Below are positions 14,273-23,630 of a stretch of DNA of 35,409 nt, one piece after another. Source of the DNA: an uncultured Muribaculaceae bacterium (lineage in GTDB: Bacteria; Bacteroidota; Bacteroidia; Bacteroidales; Muribaculaceae); NCBI GenBank assembly GCA_910579185.1, contig CAJTTG010000013.1, positions 1-35,409 of the forward strand. Direction: 5' to 3'. Under the pieces are notes generated by a model that was not told where the DNA came from, did not search any database, and saw only the letters and a program-made list of their open reading frames with translations. Position numbers and translations under genes: made by a program. Positions within the stretch are counted from its first letter, which is position 1. Each line of letters opens with the position of its first letter.

Positions 14273-15070
14273 ATGTGGTTAACTAACTCATCTATAGGTC
14301 GCAAGCTGGTGATGTCGATCACCGGCGCCTGCTTGATCCTATTCGTAACTTTCCATGTGTTGATGAATGCAGTGGCCATCTTCTGGCCGGTCGCCTACAA
14401 TGAAATTTGTAATTTCCTGGGCGCTAACTGGTATGCTCTGATCGCTTCGGCCGGTCTCGCAGCTCTGTTCATCATCCACATTATTTATGCCGTATGGCTG
14501 ACTCTCCAGAACCGCCGCGCACGTGGCAACGACCGCTACAACGTTGTCAGCAAGCCGCCGCAGGTGGAATGGGCATCGCAGAACATGCTCGTGCTCGGTA
14601 TCGTGATCCTCGCGTTCCTCGTGGTCCACATGATCCAGTTCTGGGCTAAGATGCAGCTCGCCGAGATCATGGGCTGCCATGGTGAGATCCCTGCACAGGC
14701 AGGTACGCTCTTCATCGAAGCTGCCTTCAGCTGCTGGGTTACCCCGGTTGTCTACATCATCGGCTTCATCGCTCTCTGGTTCCACATGACTCATGGCTTC
14801 TGGTCTATGTTCCAGTCTGCCGGTTGGAACAACGGCACATGGCTGCCGCGCCTGAAATGCATCGGCAACTGGTGGGCTACCATCGTTGTTGGTCTGTTTA
14901 TTATCCAGGCTGTTGTGTTCACTATCAATGCTCAGAAGGGCACTTACAGCAACTGCCCCGTTCTCAAGGCTCAGTATGAGGAATTCCGTGCCGAAGGTGA
15001 GAACGCAGTGCTCGTTCAGGACTGCCAGGCATGTCCCGAGGCGTCTGCACCCTGTTGCCAGAATAATTAA
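14273..15070 (+). CDS. sdhC: Succinate dehydrogenase/fumarate reductase cytochrome b subunit
   Basis: Encodes 265 residues with five hydrophobic helices. This is the di-heme membrane anchor of a B-type (Wolinella-like) complex that links succinate/fumarate to menaquinone. Candidate heme-ligand histidines sit in the helices: His28 (TFHVLMN), His69 (FIIHIIY), His119 (LVVHMIQFW) and His171 or 174 (WFHMTHGFW). It is first in a three-gene operon, 26 bases before sdhA. In anaerobic gut Bacteroidales such enzymes usually run as fumarate reductase. The tail after the last helix (about 45 residues) is unusual in holding several cysteines (DCQACPEASAPCC). Confidence 0.95.
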   Translation: MWLTNSSIGRKLVMSITGACLILFVTFHVLMNAVAIFWPVAYNEICNFLGANWYALIASAGLAALFIIHIIYAVWLTLQNRRARGNDRYNVVSKPPQVEWASQNMLVLGIVILAFLVVHMIQFWAKMQLAEIMGCHGEIPAQAGTLFIEAAFSCWVTPVVYIIGFIALWFHMTHGFWSMFQSAGWNNGTWLPRLKCIGNWWATIVVGLFIIQAVVFTINAQKGTYSNCPVLKAQYEEFRAEGENAVLVQDCQACPEASAPCCQNN

Positions 15071-15096
15071 TTAGTAACCAAGACACAATCAAAGAT

Positions 15097-17124
15097 ATGG
15101 CAGACATTAAGAATCTGGAGGGTATGATCGATTCTACCCCCATCATGAAGGACTACGCCGACATCGAATCGGCCAAGCTTCCCGAATATCAGATTGACTC
15201 CAAGATACCCGAAGGCCCCGTGGCTGAGAAGTGGACCAACTATAAGGCTCACCAGAAGCTCGTCAACCCGGCCAACAAACGTAATCTCGACATCATCGTG
15301 GTGGGTACCGGTCTGGCCGGTGCATCAGCCGCTTCAACCCTCGCCGAACTCGGCTTCAACGTATGGAACTTCTGCATCCAGGATTCTCCCCGTCGCGCTC
15401 ACTCGATCGCCGCTCAGGGTGGTATCAACGCAGCCAAGGACTATCAGAACGACGGTGACTCCGTTTATCGTCTGTTCTACGACACCGTGAAGGGTGGTGA
15501 CTTCCGCTCACGTGAGGCTAACGTTTACCGTTTGGCTGAGGTGTCGAACAACATCATCGACCAGTGCGTGCAGCAGGGTGTTCCTTTCGCACGTGAATAC
15601 GGCGGCCTTCTCGCCAACCGCTCGTTCGGTGGCGCTCAGGTTTCGCGTACTTTCTATGCCAAGGGTCAGACCGGCCAGCAGCTCCTTCTCGGCGCATACG
15701 CTTCGCTGAACCGTCAGATCGAAAAAGGTCAGGTTCGCTCGTTCAACCGCCGCGAGATGCTCGATATCGTGATGATCGATGGCCGTGCACGCGGTATCAT
15801 CGTGCGCAACCTCGTGACCGGTGAGCTCGAACGCTATGCCGCCCACGCTGTGGTTCTCGCAACCGGTGGCTATGGCCGCACATTCTTCCTCTCAACCAAC
15901 GCTATGGGCTGCAACGGCTCTGCCGCTATCCAGGCGTTCAAGAAGGGTGCCTACCTCTCTAACCTCGCATTCACCCAGATCCACCCCACATGTATCCCCG
16001 TCCATGGCGAAGATCAGTCCAAGCTGACCCTCATGAGCGAATCGCTACGTAACGACGGCCGTATCTGGGTGCCCAAGAAGAAAGAAGATGCTGAGGCTAT
16101 CCGCGCCGGTAAGAAGAAACCGACCGATATCCCCGACGAAGACCGCGACTTCTATCTCGAACGCCGCTATCCGGCTTTCGGTAACCTCTGCCCCCGTGAC
16201 ATCGCATCGCGTGCCGCCAAGGAACGTTGCGACGCCGGCTTCGGTGTAGGTACCGGCAACGCCGTATATCTCGACTTCAAATATGCTATCGAGCGTCTGG
16301 GTGCCGACGTTGTCCGCGACCGCTACGGCAACCTCTTCGACATGTACCAGATGATCTCCGATGATAACCCCTACGAGACTCCTATGATGATCTTCCCGGC
16401 TTCCCACTACACCATGGGTGGTATCTGGGTTGACTATGAGCTCCAGACTTCGATCAAGGGTCTGTTCGCTATCGGCGAATGTAACTTCTCCGACCACGGT
16501 GCAAACCGCCTCGGTGCTTCCGCTCTGATGCAGGGTCTGGCCGACGGTTATTTCGTGCTCCCCTACACAATGCAGAACTATCTGAGCGATCAGATCAAGG
16601 TGCCTCACTTCACTACCGACACCCCCGAGTTCGAAGCAGCGGAAAAAGGCGTGCGCGATCGCATCCAGAAGCTTATGAACATCAAGGGTACAAAGAGCCC
16701 CGACGAAATCCACAAGCGTCTCGGTCATGTGATGTGGAATCTTGTCGGCATGGGCCGTACGCTCCAGAGCCTCGTGAAAGCTATCGACGAGCTTGAGGAC
16801 GTCAAGAAAGAATTCTACACCGATCTGCGCATCGTAGGCTCTGCCGATGATCTCAACACCGAGCTTGAAAAGGCTCTGCGTCTCGAGGACTTCCTGGTTA
16901 TGGCCAAGATGATGGCGATCGACGCTCTCCACCGCAACGAATCCTGCGGCGCTCACTTCCGCGAGGAATATCAGACTGCCGACGGCGAGGCTGCCCGCGA
17001 CGATGAACACTACATGTACGTCAGCTGCTGGAAGTACACCGGCGACGATGAGAAACCGATCCTCCTTAAAGAACCCCTCAAATATGAGGCTATCAAGGTG
17101 CAGACCCGTAACTATAAGTCGTAA
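15097..17124 (+). CDS. sdhA: Succinate dehydrogenase/fumarate reductase flavoprotein subunit
   Basis: Encodes 675 residues. The catalytic subunit interconverts succinate and fumarate with covalently bound FAD. The FAD dinucleotide motif is at about 66-80 (IIVVGTGLAGASAA). The covalent-FAD histidine is His102 in HSIAAQGGINAAK. Substrate-site motifs include HPTCIPVHGEDQSKL with SESLRNDGRIWVP, and RDFYLERRYPAFGNLCPRD. The C-terminal FAD contact (NFSDHGANRLGASALMQG) is present. About 60 residues precede the FAD motif, as in the longer B-type subunits. Codon use is strongly biased (GGT, CGT/CGC, CTC), as expected for high expression. Confidence 0.97.
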   Translation: MADIKNLEGMIDSTPIMKDYADIESAKLPEYQIDSKIPEGPVAEKWTNYKAHQKLVNPANKRNLDIIVVGTGLAGASAASTLAELGFNVWNFCIQDSPRRAHSIAAQGGINAAKDYQNDGDSVYRLFYDTVKGGDFRSREANVYRLAEVSNNIIDQCVQQGVPFAREYGGLLANRSFGGAQVSRTFYAKGQTGQQLLLGAYASLNRQIEKGQVRSFNRREMLDIVMIDGRARGIIVRNLVTGELERYAAHAVVLATGGYGRTFFLSTNAMGCNGSAAIQAFKKGAYLSNLAFTQIHPTCIPVHGEDQSKLTLMSESLRNDGRIWVPKKKEDAEAIRAGKKKPTDIPDEDRDFYLERRYPAFGNLCPRDIASRAAKERCDAGFGVGTGNAVYLDFKYAIERLGADVVRDRYGNLFDMYQMISDDNPYETPMMIFPASHYTMGGIWVDYELQTSIKGLFAIGECNFSDHGANRLGASALMQGLADGYFVLPYTMQNYLSDQIKVPHFTTDTPEFEAAEKGVRDRIQKLMNIKGTKSPDEIHKRLGHVMWNLVGMGRTLQSLVKAIDELEDVKKEFYTDLRIVGSADDLNTELEKALRLEDFLVMAKMMAIDALHRNESCGAHFREEYQTADGEAARDDEHYMYVSCWKYTGDDEKPILLKEPLKYEAIKVQTRNYKS

Positions 17125-17166
17125 TTCTTTAACCCCGCGTCAATAACTCTTTAACAAGAAAATTCA

Positions 17167-17922
17167 ATGGAAACAACAATAAGCGTAAACTTGAAGATTT
17201 GGCGTCAGCGTGGTCCTAAAGAAAAAGGCCAGTTCGTCAAATATCATCTCGACAACGTGTCGACAGGAAGCTCATTCCTCGAAATGCTCGACATGCTCAA
17301 CCAGCAGCTCGTTGAAAAGGGTGAGGAACCCGTTGTGTTCGACAGCGACTGCCGCGAGGGCATCTGCGGTATGTGCTCGCTCTACATCAACGGACACCCC
17401 CACGGTCCCGTTCAGGGCATCACTACCTGTCAGCTCCACATGCGTAAATTCAACGATGGCGACACAATCACCATCGAACCCTGGCGCTCGGCTGCGTTCC
17501 CCGTGATCCGCGACCTTATGGTGGACCGCAACGCATTCGACAAGATCCAGCAGGCCGGCGGTTACGTGTCGTTCAACTGCGGCGGTGCTCCCGATGCCAA
17601 CGCCACTCCCATTTCGAAAGAAGTGGCCGACGTTGCCATGGACTCTGCGACATGTATCGGCTGCGGTGCTTGCGTTGCAGCTTGTAAGAACGGCTCTGCC
17701 ATGCTCTTCGTTTCTGCTAAGGTGAGCCAGTTCGCCCTCCTGCCCCAGGGACAGGTGGAACGCGCCCGTCGTGCCCGTGCCATGGTGCGCCGCATGGATG
17801 AGCTCGGATTCGGCAACTGCACCAACACCGGTGCCTGCGCTGCTGAATGTCCCAAGAACGTTCCGCTGAGCAACATCGCTCGTCTCAACCGCGAGTTCGA
17901 GAAAGCTAAATTCGCAGATTGA
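17167..17922 (+). CDS. sdhB: Succinate dehydrogenase/fumarate reductase iron-sulfur subunit
   Basis: Encodes 251 residues. It carries electrons between the flavin and the hemes. The [2Fe-2S] ligands are Cys62, 67 and 70 (DCREGICGMC) with Cys88 (TTCQL). The ferredoxin-like part has CIGCGACVAAC (163-173) and CTNTGACAAECPKN (218-228), which supply the [4Fe-4S] and [3Fe-4S] clusters. It is the last gene of the operon, 42 bases after sdhA, and is followed by a strong terminator. Confidence 0.97.
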   Translation: METTISVNLKIWRQRGPKEKGQFVKYHLDNVSTGSSFLEMLDMLNQQLVEKGEEPVVFDSDCREGICGMCSLYINGHPHGPVQGITTCQLHMRKFNDGDTITIEPWRSAAFPVIRDLMVDRNAFDKIQQAGGYVSFNCGGAPDANATPISKEVADVAMDSATCIGCGACVAACKNGSAMLFVSAKVSQFALLPQGQVERARRARAMVRRMDELGFGNCTNTGACAAECPKNVPLSNIARLNREFEKAKFAD

Positions 17923-17967
17923 TCTTCTGTCTCAACCGCAGATAGAGAGAATCTATCCGTAATCCAT

Positions 17968-18006
17968 AAAAAGACCGGACCTGATCTACAGGCTCCGGTC
18001 TTTTTT
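17968..18006 (+). terminator. Rho-independent terminator of sdhCAB
   Basis: AAAAAGACCGGA plus CCTG pair with CAGG and TCCGGTCTTTTTT around an ATCTA loop, with one bulged C. A long GC stem followed by six T makes this a textbook terminator. Confidence 0.93.
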
Positions 18007-18008
18007 AG

Positions 18009-18016
18009 TAATTTTG
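18009..18016 (+). promoter_or_regulatory. Bacteroidota-type -7 element for the EamA gene
   Basis: TAATTTTG, immediately after the sdh terminator. No TTG at the ideal upstream spacing; the terminator stem occupies that place. Confidence 0.45.
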
Positions 18017-18065
18017 CATTCCGGAAGCGAGGCTGAAAAGCATGCCTCGGGAACGCTCAACAGCT

Positions 18066-18971
18066 ATGGAAAAAGGACAGATAAAAGGCCATGTGGCCAT
18101 GTTTGGGGCTAATGCGCTCTGGGGGCTGATGGCACCTGTTGTGAAGATCGTGCTTGCCGGGGGAGTGGTCACATCACTTATGATGACCAACTTCCGCATT
18201 CTTGGTGCTGCGGTGCTCTTCTGGGTGGCATCGGCATTTATGAGAAAGGAGCATGTGCCGCCTATGGATCTGCTCCGGCTCGCAGGTGCGGCTATGCTTG
18301 GCATTGTGTTCAATCAGGGATGCTACGTTGCCGGAGTCGGTCTGACCTCGCCCGGCGAGGCATCGATCGTGACCACCACCATGCCGCTGTGGGTCATGGT
18401 GCTTGCTGCCCTGATACTGAAGGAGCCTATCACCATGAAAAAGGCCGGAGGAATAGCACTGGGGGCTGCAGGAGCGTTGATCCTCGTGCTGTCCGGACGT
18501 TCGGTCTCAGCAGCCGGCGGCAATCCGATGCTCGGCGATCTGCTGGTGCTGACCGCCCAATTGAGCTATGCCCTCTATCTGACGTTCTATCGCAATTTCA
18601 TCCGGCGGTATTCCGTCGTGACGCTGATGAAATGGATGTTTACCTTCGCTGCCATTGCCATATTGCCGTTCTCCATCAAAGAATATGCCTCAACAGCATG
18701 GCATGCGCTTTCATGGGCAGAGATAGCCGGAGCGGCCTATGTGGTGGTTGGTAGCACGTTTCTGGCATATATACTCGTGATGATAGGGCAGAAAAACCTG
18801 CGTCCCACGCTTGTCGGCATGTACAACTATGTCCAGCCCATCGTTGCGTCGCTTGTGGGAGTGTGTCTCGGATTGGATCGCTTCACCCCTGCCAAGATCC
18901 TCGCCGTGGCTCTCATCTTCTCCGGAGTGTGGCTCGTCACCATCAGCCGCGCCGCCCGATCCGAAAATTAA
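18066..18971 (+). CDS. EamA/DMT-family transporter
   Basis: Encodes 301 residues from the ATG at 18066; an in-frame ATG at 18042 would add eight polar residues. The protein has about ten hydrophobic helices in two EamA halves, with typical features: ANALWGLMAPVVK at the start, LTSPGEASIVTTTMPLWVMVLAALILKEPI at the end of the first half, and PIVASLVG with a matching C-terminal helix in the second. The family exports or imports small metabolites such as amino acids; the substrate cannot be told. It stands alone on the plus strand. Confidence 0.9.
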   Translation: MEKGQIKGHVAMFGANALWGLMAPVVKIVLAGGVVTSLMMTNFRILGAAVLFWVASAFMRKEHVPPMDLLRLAGAAMLGIVFNQGCYVAGVGLTSPGEASIVTTTMPLWVMVLAALILKEPITMKKAGGIALGAAGALILVLSGRSVSAAGGNPMLGDLLVLTAQLSYALYLTFYRNFIRRYSVVTLMKWMFTFAAIAILPFSIKEYASTAWHALSWAEIAGAAYVVVGSTFLAYILVMIGQKNLRPTLVGMYNYVQPIVASLVGVCLGLDRFTPAKILAVALIFSGVWLVTISRAARSEN

Positions 18972-18994
18972 GTTCGGGGGATATATAAAACAAA

Positions 18995-19018
18995 AGGAAA
19001 GTCTCACGACTTCCCTTA
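18995..19018. terminator. Possible terminator hairpin after the EamA gene
   Basis: AAGGAAAGTC pairs with GACTTCCCTT (one mismatch) around a TCAC loop. There is no strong T-run. The remainder of 19019-19336 between the convergent EamA and AraC genes holds no gene that I can support. Confidence 0.4.
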
Positions 19019-19336
19019 AGCTTCAAATACACAATTATCTATAAAACAACTATTGTCCTATGTTCCGGCGGAGGGTTCGCTATGATACGCCAATATGGCA
19101 ACCGAAGCATTGAACCGTTCCGGCATTTAATGGTCTATGCGATGTTTTAGATGATTTTGTTTTTCAATGATTGCTGAAAAACTTTTTTTCCTCTGGACGC
19201 CGCTTTCAGTGCGGTCGCATAACCTATCAAATGCGATACAAAATTATAAAGCTACTCAGAAATGTCCAAATTTTTACACAAAAATTAACATAAATTCTGT
19301 GAACTTTTTTCGCCATTTGTGCGTTCTGCGCGGATC

Positions 19337-20233
19337 CTATGATCGTTGGAATTTTGTGGGCGACATTCCGGTCAGATGTTTGAAGTATTTGCCGAACGAT
19401 GATTGGTTGGAGAAATTAAGCTCATAGGCAATTTGTTGCACATTTTTGCCGGAGAATCTGAGCAGGTTTTTCGCTTCAAGAATCACGTAGTCGTCGATCC
19501 ATTCGGCTGCCGACCGGCCTGTGCTTTCCTTTATGATCAGCGAGAGATATTTCGATGAGATAAACAGCTTGGAGGCATAGAAAGCCACTCCGCGTTCCTG
19601 GCGGTGGTGCTGGAACACGAGCTGCATGAATTCCTTTACGTAGTTGGCGCGGCGCGACACCGGGCGTGAATTCTCGGAATCGGCGCGTCGGCTCACGAAC
19701 TGCATCAGCTGATAGACGGCGGCGGCGATCAGCGAACGGGATATGGAGCGCACATAACGGGCATCGGTGTTGTCGACGGTGTTGAAGTAGATCAGATCGA
19801 AGTAGCGGCTCATCAGCCTTACTTCCTCGCTTCCCAGATTCAGCAGCAGCGGCTGGTTGGGGTTGAGGTTCATCGATGTCATGATGCTGACTTCGAAGTT
19901 GATGTCGCGGATAAATTCGGGTGAGGTGACAAATACGTATGCGTCGAGATTGTCCCAGTCGACGCGGTTGACGTTGAAAACACAGTCAGGGCTCATTACC
20001 AGCAGCATTCCCGGGCTCATGTGGCATGATTCAAGATTGACGTTGAGATCTATGCTTCCGCTCAGACACAGGATCATGGACATGCCTTTGAGGCGCATGG
20101 TGTGGGTGTTGAATTCCGAGAACTGCTCGGTTTTGGTGACGCGTGAGAATATGTAGTCCGTGCCGAAGCTGCTGAACTGGGCTGAATATTTCTTTATGGC
20201 CGAGGGTTCGGCGGCTGGTATCTGTTGTTGCAT
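19337..20233 (-). CDS. AraC-family transcriptional regulator
   Basis: Encodes 298 residues. The C-terminal 100 residues contain two helix-turn-helix units typical of AraC/XylS: GVAFYASKLFISSKYLSLII with KESTGRSAAEWIDDYVI, then VQQIAYELNFSNQSSFGKYF with KHLTGMSPTKFQ. The N-terminal part (about 1-190) is a probable cupin-like ligand-sensing domain. No signal or membrane segment is seen. It lies 102 bases upstream of the GH27 stop on the same strand, so it is downstream of that gene in transcription order. A link between regulator and glycosidase is possible but not shown. Confidence 0.93.
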   Translation of the reverse strand: MQQQIPAAEPSAIKKYSAQFSSFGTDYIFSRVTKTEQFSEFNTHTMRLKGMSMILCLSGSIDLNVNLESCHMSPGMLLVMSPDCVFNVNRVDWDNLDAYVFVTSPEFIRDINFEVSIMTSMNLNPNQPLLLNLGSEEVRLMSRYFDLIYFNTVDNTDARYVRSISRSLIAAAVYQLMQFVSRRADSENSRPVSRRANYVKEFMQLVFQHHRQERGVAFYASKLFISSKYLSLIIKESTGRSAAEWIDDYVILEAKNLLRFSGKNVQQIAYELNFSNQSSFGKYFKHLTGMSPTKFQRS

Positions 20234-20260
20234 GTTAGGTAATTGGTTCTATTTTTACCC

Positions 20261-20268
20261 CAAAGTTA
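20261..20268 (-). promoter_or_regulatory. Possible -7 element for the AraC-family gene
   Basis: Minus strand reads TAACTTTG (TAnnTTTG), 27 bases before the ATG. No clear -33 TTG. Confidence 0.45.
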
Positions 20269-20335
20269 CCAATTTTTTGCTTTTATGGTGTCTGTTAGGG
20301 TTGAAAATATACCTAAATGGAAAATTATTGACTTT

Positions 20336-21922
20336 TTATAGCCGGGATATGGCCAGACGGTCGATTGCCGGCATGGGGCCGGTGGGGTTGGATAGGCGGA
20401 TTGTGTTTATGCCGGGATTTAGCCGGGCATTAAGGGTTATGGTGTGCATCTCTTTACCGGGACGCAGGATGGCGGTTGAGATGTCGAGGCCATTGACGCT
20501 TAAGGTGAATGCCGATACGCTGTCGGCGAGGCAGTCTATTGTTATCGTGTATTCGCCGCCGTCGAAGCTGTGGATGTCGCGCCATTCGATATGGTTGCCG
20601 GGTGAGGATCCGAGTCCACCGATCATGCGCCTGCCGGAACAACGGGCGTCGGGGATGCGCCCGGGGATTCCGCCGGGGTTGTCGGACAGCTCGTGGTAGG
20701 CGTTCAGTCGTGCCGTCTCGGCTTCATAGATGGTGCGTTCGTCGCGCCGGTCGGCGTCCAGGCGGTAGATGCGGCATCCGTGGGCCGGAATCTCCCGGCT
20801 AAGAGATCCGTTGAATGATCCCAGATCCTGACGGGCTATGATGTCGCGTACCCGTACATCGCCACCAAGATCAATGGCGGCGAAGGGGACGGTGACCGTG
20901 CGCGGATTTTCCGAGGGATTGTAGAGGGCTATCGCCCGGGTGGTGCCGAATCGGGTGCCGAGATCTTTGACGAACACGAAAGCACTGTCGGCATCGTTGA
21001 CGGCCACATAGGCCTGCTGCCCCAGCGGATCCTGATTGAGGGCTATCAGTTCCTCGTGGCTGAGCAGGGCGAGGGTCTCGCCGGATAACGCCGTGAGGTC
21101 GCAGCCGATCAATAGTGGCGAACTTAGCATGCACCACATGGCAAAATGCGTGAGGTCTTCTTCGTGGCTCATTCCGCGTCCAACCTCGAGCATGTCCATG
21201 TCGTTGTAGTGGCCCGGGGATGCGAAAGCCGAGAGATACATGTTGCGCTCGATAATGCTGCGGACTGACTGCCATGAGGGGTATATGTCGGGGGAGATGC
21301 GCCATGATCCGGCCACGGAGTCAACCCATGTCCCGGGATAGGCCCACCGGCACACGTTGAGGCGCACATCACGGCCTGTTTCGCGGATGGCGTTGCGGAT
21401 GGCTGTGTAGCGTTCGCGCTCCGACAGCTCAAGTTGTTCGCTGTTTTGCCGCGGATCGCCGCCGCAGAAGTCAACCTTTATGAAATCGAATCCCAGTCGG
21501 CTGAAGAAAAACCGGGCGTCGTCGGGGTCATGACCATAGAATCCGACCCCTTGACCGATAGTGTCGTTGTCCCAGAAAGATCCGCACGTGTTGCGTCCGG
21601 CATCGGAGTATATCCCGGCTTTCAGACCGAGCTTGTGGATGTGGTCAACCACCGGCTGCAGTCCCTCGGGAAAGCGTTTGGGGTGGGCGATCAGCTGTCC
21701 TGCGGCGTCGCGGCCTCCGAAATAGCCGTCGTCGATGTTGACGAAACGGTAGCCGAGGGTGTCGAGCCCAAGTTCAGACAGCGCATCGGCCTGACGGCGG
21801 ATCAGACTGTCGCTGATATTGACGCGGTAGGTGTTCCAGGAACTCCATCCCATCACCGGAGGCTGTGCGGCCATGGCAGTGAGGGAGATGATCAGATATA
21901 AGGCGGATTGCAGGATTTTCAT
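20336..21922 (-). CDS. Secreted GH27 alpha-galactosidase-like enzyme with C-terminal carbohydrate-binding-like domain
   Basis: Encodes 528 residues. The signal peptide (MKILQSALYLIISLTAMA) sends it to the periplasm or surface. The GH27 barrel is clear: PPVMGWSSWNTYR at the start, VNIDDGYFGG, GLKAGIYSDAGRNTCG, the nucleophile Asp151 in DFIKVDFCGGD, and the acid/base Asp212 in RISPDIYPSW. Substrate would be terminal alpha-galactosides (or a related sugar; the family also has other specificities). An all-beta domain follows the barrel (about 300-390), and the last 130 residues (from YEAETARLNAY) resemble a CBM6/CBM35-type carbohydrate-binding module. It fits polysaccharide foraging in the gut, but no SusC/SusD pair lies nearby. 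Confidence 0.93.
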   Translation of the reverse strand: MKILQSALYLIISLTAMAAQPPVMGWSSWNTYRVNISDSLIRRQADALSELGLDTLGYRFVNIDDGYFGGRDAAGQLIAHPKRFPEGLQPVVDHIHKLGLKAGIYSDAGRNTCGSFWDNDTIGQGVGFYGHDPDDARFFFSRLGFDFIKVDFCGGDPRQNSEQLELSERERYTAIRNAIRETGRDVRLNVCRWAYPGTWVDSVAGSWRISPDIYPSWQSVRSIIERNMYLSAFASPGHYNDMDMLEVGRGMSHEEDLTHFAMWCMLSSPLLIGCDLTALSGETLALLSHEELIALNQDPLGQQAYVAVNDADSAFVFVKDLGTRFGTTRAIALYNPSENPRTVTVPFAAIDLGGDVRVRDIIARQDLGSFNGSLSREIPAHGCRIYRLDADRRDERTIYEAETARLNAYHELSDNPGGIPGRIPDARCSGRRMIGGLGSSPGNHIEWRDIHSFDGGEYTITIDCLADSVSAFTLSVNGLDISTAILRPGKEMHTITLNARLNPGINTIRLSNPTGPMPAIDRLAISRL

Positions 21923-21937
21923 TTTCCGTAATGATTC

Positions 21938-21970
21938 TTTGCAAAGATAGTCAATTTATTCTTACCTTTG
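21938..21970. promoter_or_regulatory. Overlapping divergent promoters
   Basis: Plus strand: TTTG 21938-21941, then TACCTTTG 21963-21970 with 21 nt between, reading toward 21977. Minus strand: TATCTTTG at 21942-21949, reading toward the GH27 gene. The two overlap back to back around the palindrome TTTGCAAA, so the genes may compete for polymerase. Confidence 0.6.
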
Positions 21971-21976
21971 TCAGAT

Positions 21977-23053
21977 ATGAAAGAGTCAGGACGGAAAAAG
22001 CCACAGGGCGGCGACGTGCAGTCGCGTCGCGGTTCGGTGTGGTCGTTGGTTTTCAAGATCGTGGTGCCTCTGGTTGTCACGGTTTTGCTCTGCTATGTAC
22101 TGTTTGCCAAGCAGGATGTGGGGGAGATGGTCAGCATTATCCGGACGGAATGCAACTACTGGTGGATCGTGGTGGCTCTTGTGCTGAGCATATTTTCCCA
22201 TGTGTTCAGAGCCATGCGCTGGCGCATACAGTTGAAAGCCATAGGCGTGGACGCGCCGCTCTTCACGGTTGTGCTCTCGATTTTCGGCACGTATGCCGTC
22301 AATCTCGTGCTTCCGAGGCTTGGTGAACTGTGGCGCACGGGTTATATCTCGCAGCGCGAGCATGCTCCGTTCGATTCCGTTTTCGGTTCGATGGTGGCCG
22401 ACCGTCTGGCTGATACCATCACCGTGGCTCTTCTGACGCTTGCCACGCTGATCTTCGCCGGAGGCCCGTTGGTTGACTTTCTGCGCGAGAATGGCGCGGA
22501 GGGAACTCTCGATGGTCTGATCGCATTGGCCACATCGCCATGGACAATAATTGCAGTGGCCGGTTTTGTAGCTATAGTGGCCGTTGCCTTGATTTTCTTC
22601 CGCCATACGCCGGTGGTGGCCTCGATCTGCCGGTTCATGCTCGGAATCTGGCATGGTTTCGCTGCAATAGCCACAATGAAAGGACGTGGCCGCTGGCTTG
22701 TGCTGACGGTGTGTGTCTGGGGTTGCTATTTCCTTCAACTCTATGTGGCTTTCTTCGCTTTTCCGCTGACCGGGCAGGTGGTGGCTGATTATGGTGCCGG
22801 GGCTGTGGCTGTCTGTTTTGTGCTTTCGAGCATTGCGATGGTTGTTCCCTCCAATGGCGGTATCGGGCCGTGGCAGCTTGCCGTGATGTTTGGGCTCAGT
22901 GTCTATTCGGCAGGAATAGAGGGGCTGACCCGTGATTATGCCGCGTCGTTTGCCAACCTTGTGCTTGGCTCCCAGACGCTGCTGCTTGTTTTGCTTGGAA
23001 TATTCACTTTCGTATGTATCGCCATACAGAAACGCAATGATAGAAAATGCTGA
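21977..23053 (+). CDS. Flippase-like/lysylphosphatidylglycerol synthase TM-region family membrane protein
   Basis: Encodes 358 residues from the ATG at 21977; a TTG at 21968 lies inside the promoter element, so it is rejected. About eight hydrophobic helices are visible. Family signs are RAMRWRIQLKAIG, then NLVLPRLGELWRTGYIS early, and IAMVVPSNGGIGPWQLAVMF late, as in PF03706 (AglD/MprF flippase-like). Members move or modify lipids; the exact substrate is unknown. The stop overlaps the next gene by 7 bases. The ATG is only 6 nt after the -7 element, so the mRNA may have almost no leader. Confidence 0.88.
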   Translation: MKESGRKKPQGGDVQSRRGSVWSLVFKIVVPLVVTVLLCYVLFAKQDVGEMVSIIRTECNYWWIVVALVLSIFSHVFRAMRWRIQLKAIGVDAPLFTVVLSIFGTYAVNLVLPRLGELWRTGYISQREHAPFDSVFGSMVADRLADTITVALLTLATLIFAGGPLVDFLRENGAEGTLDGLIALATSPWTIIAVAGFVAIVAVALIFFRHTPVVASICRFMLGIWHGFAAIATMKGRGRWLVLTVCVWGCYFLQLYVAFFAFPLTGQVVADYGAGAVAVCFVLSSIAMVVPSNGGIGPWQLAVMFGLSVYSAGIEGLTRDYAASFANLVLGSQTLLLVLLGIFTFVCIAIQKRNDRKC

Positions 23054-23604
23054 CCGACGACGATTTTGAAGACTATTTCGTGGAACCTGACCCGGAGCCT
23101 GAGTCTGATCCGGAACCCCGGCAGGAGGCCGGTGGACGCCGGGTGATAGAGTTCGGTGAACCGTCGCCTCGGGAGGATGGCCGGCGTGAGAGTCACGAGG
23201 ATAGCCATGGCCGTCAGTCGGGGTGCATGTCGCGCTGGCTGCTTATGATCGCAGCTGTGGTCGTTGTGGCGTTGGGCGGTATCGGTTATTTCCGCTATCT
23301 GTCGCCATGTGTCGACGATGCCGTGATGGATGTCTATGTGACCGGCGTTCAGCGTCGGGGAGTGGTGTTCAAGACCATGGAAGCGGATGTCGTTGTCGCT
23401 GACAGGCTTGTTGATACAGTTTCGGCCTATACTCATCCTGTGGGTGTGACTGTGGCCGATGATATGACTGCCCACCGGCTTCAGTCGGTGCAGTCGACCG
23501 GACGGGCGGTGCGTATCCGTTACCGGCAGTACAGTGCTACGTTGCCATGGCGCGGCGAGTCGAAGATTGTGGTCACCGGAATAGAGCCTGCGGTGGCTGA
23601 TTGA
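23047..23604 (+). CDS. Single-pass membrane protein of unknown function
   Basis: Encodes 185 residues. The first 60 are acidic then mixed-charge and probably disordered (DDDFEDYFVEPDPEPESDPEP). One hydrophobic helix follows (WLLMIAAVVVVALGGIGYF, about residues 64-82), then an extracytoplasmic beta-rich domain of about 100 residues (VMDVYVTGVQRRGVVFKTME). The start lies inside the end of the flippase-like gene, so the two are co-translated and probably work together in the envelope. No named family is recognised. Confidence 0.8.
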   Translation: MLTDDDFEDYFVEPDPEPESDPEPRQEAGGRRVIEFGEPSPREDGRRESHEDSHGRQSGCMSRWLLMIAAVVVVALGGIGYFRYLSPCVDDAVMDVYVTGVQRRGVVFKTMEADVVVADRLVDTVSAYTHPVGVTVADDMTAHRLQSVQSTGRAVRIRYRQYSATLPWRGESKIVVTGIEPAVAD

Positions 23605-23630
23605 AGAGTGCGGCTCTGAGAGAAAAAACT

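Noticed and set aside
16045..17010. Minus-strand frame of 321 codons inside sdhA
   Set aside because: Antisense to a highly conserved flavoprotein with strong codon bias.
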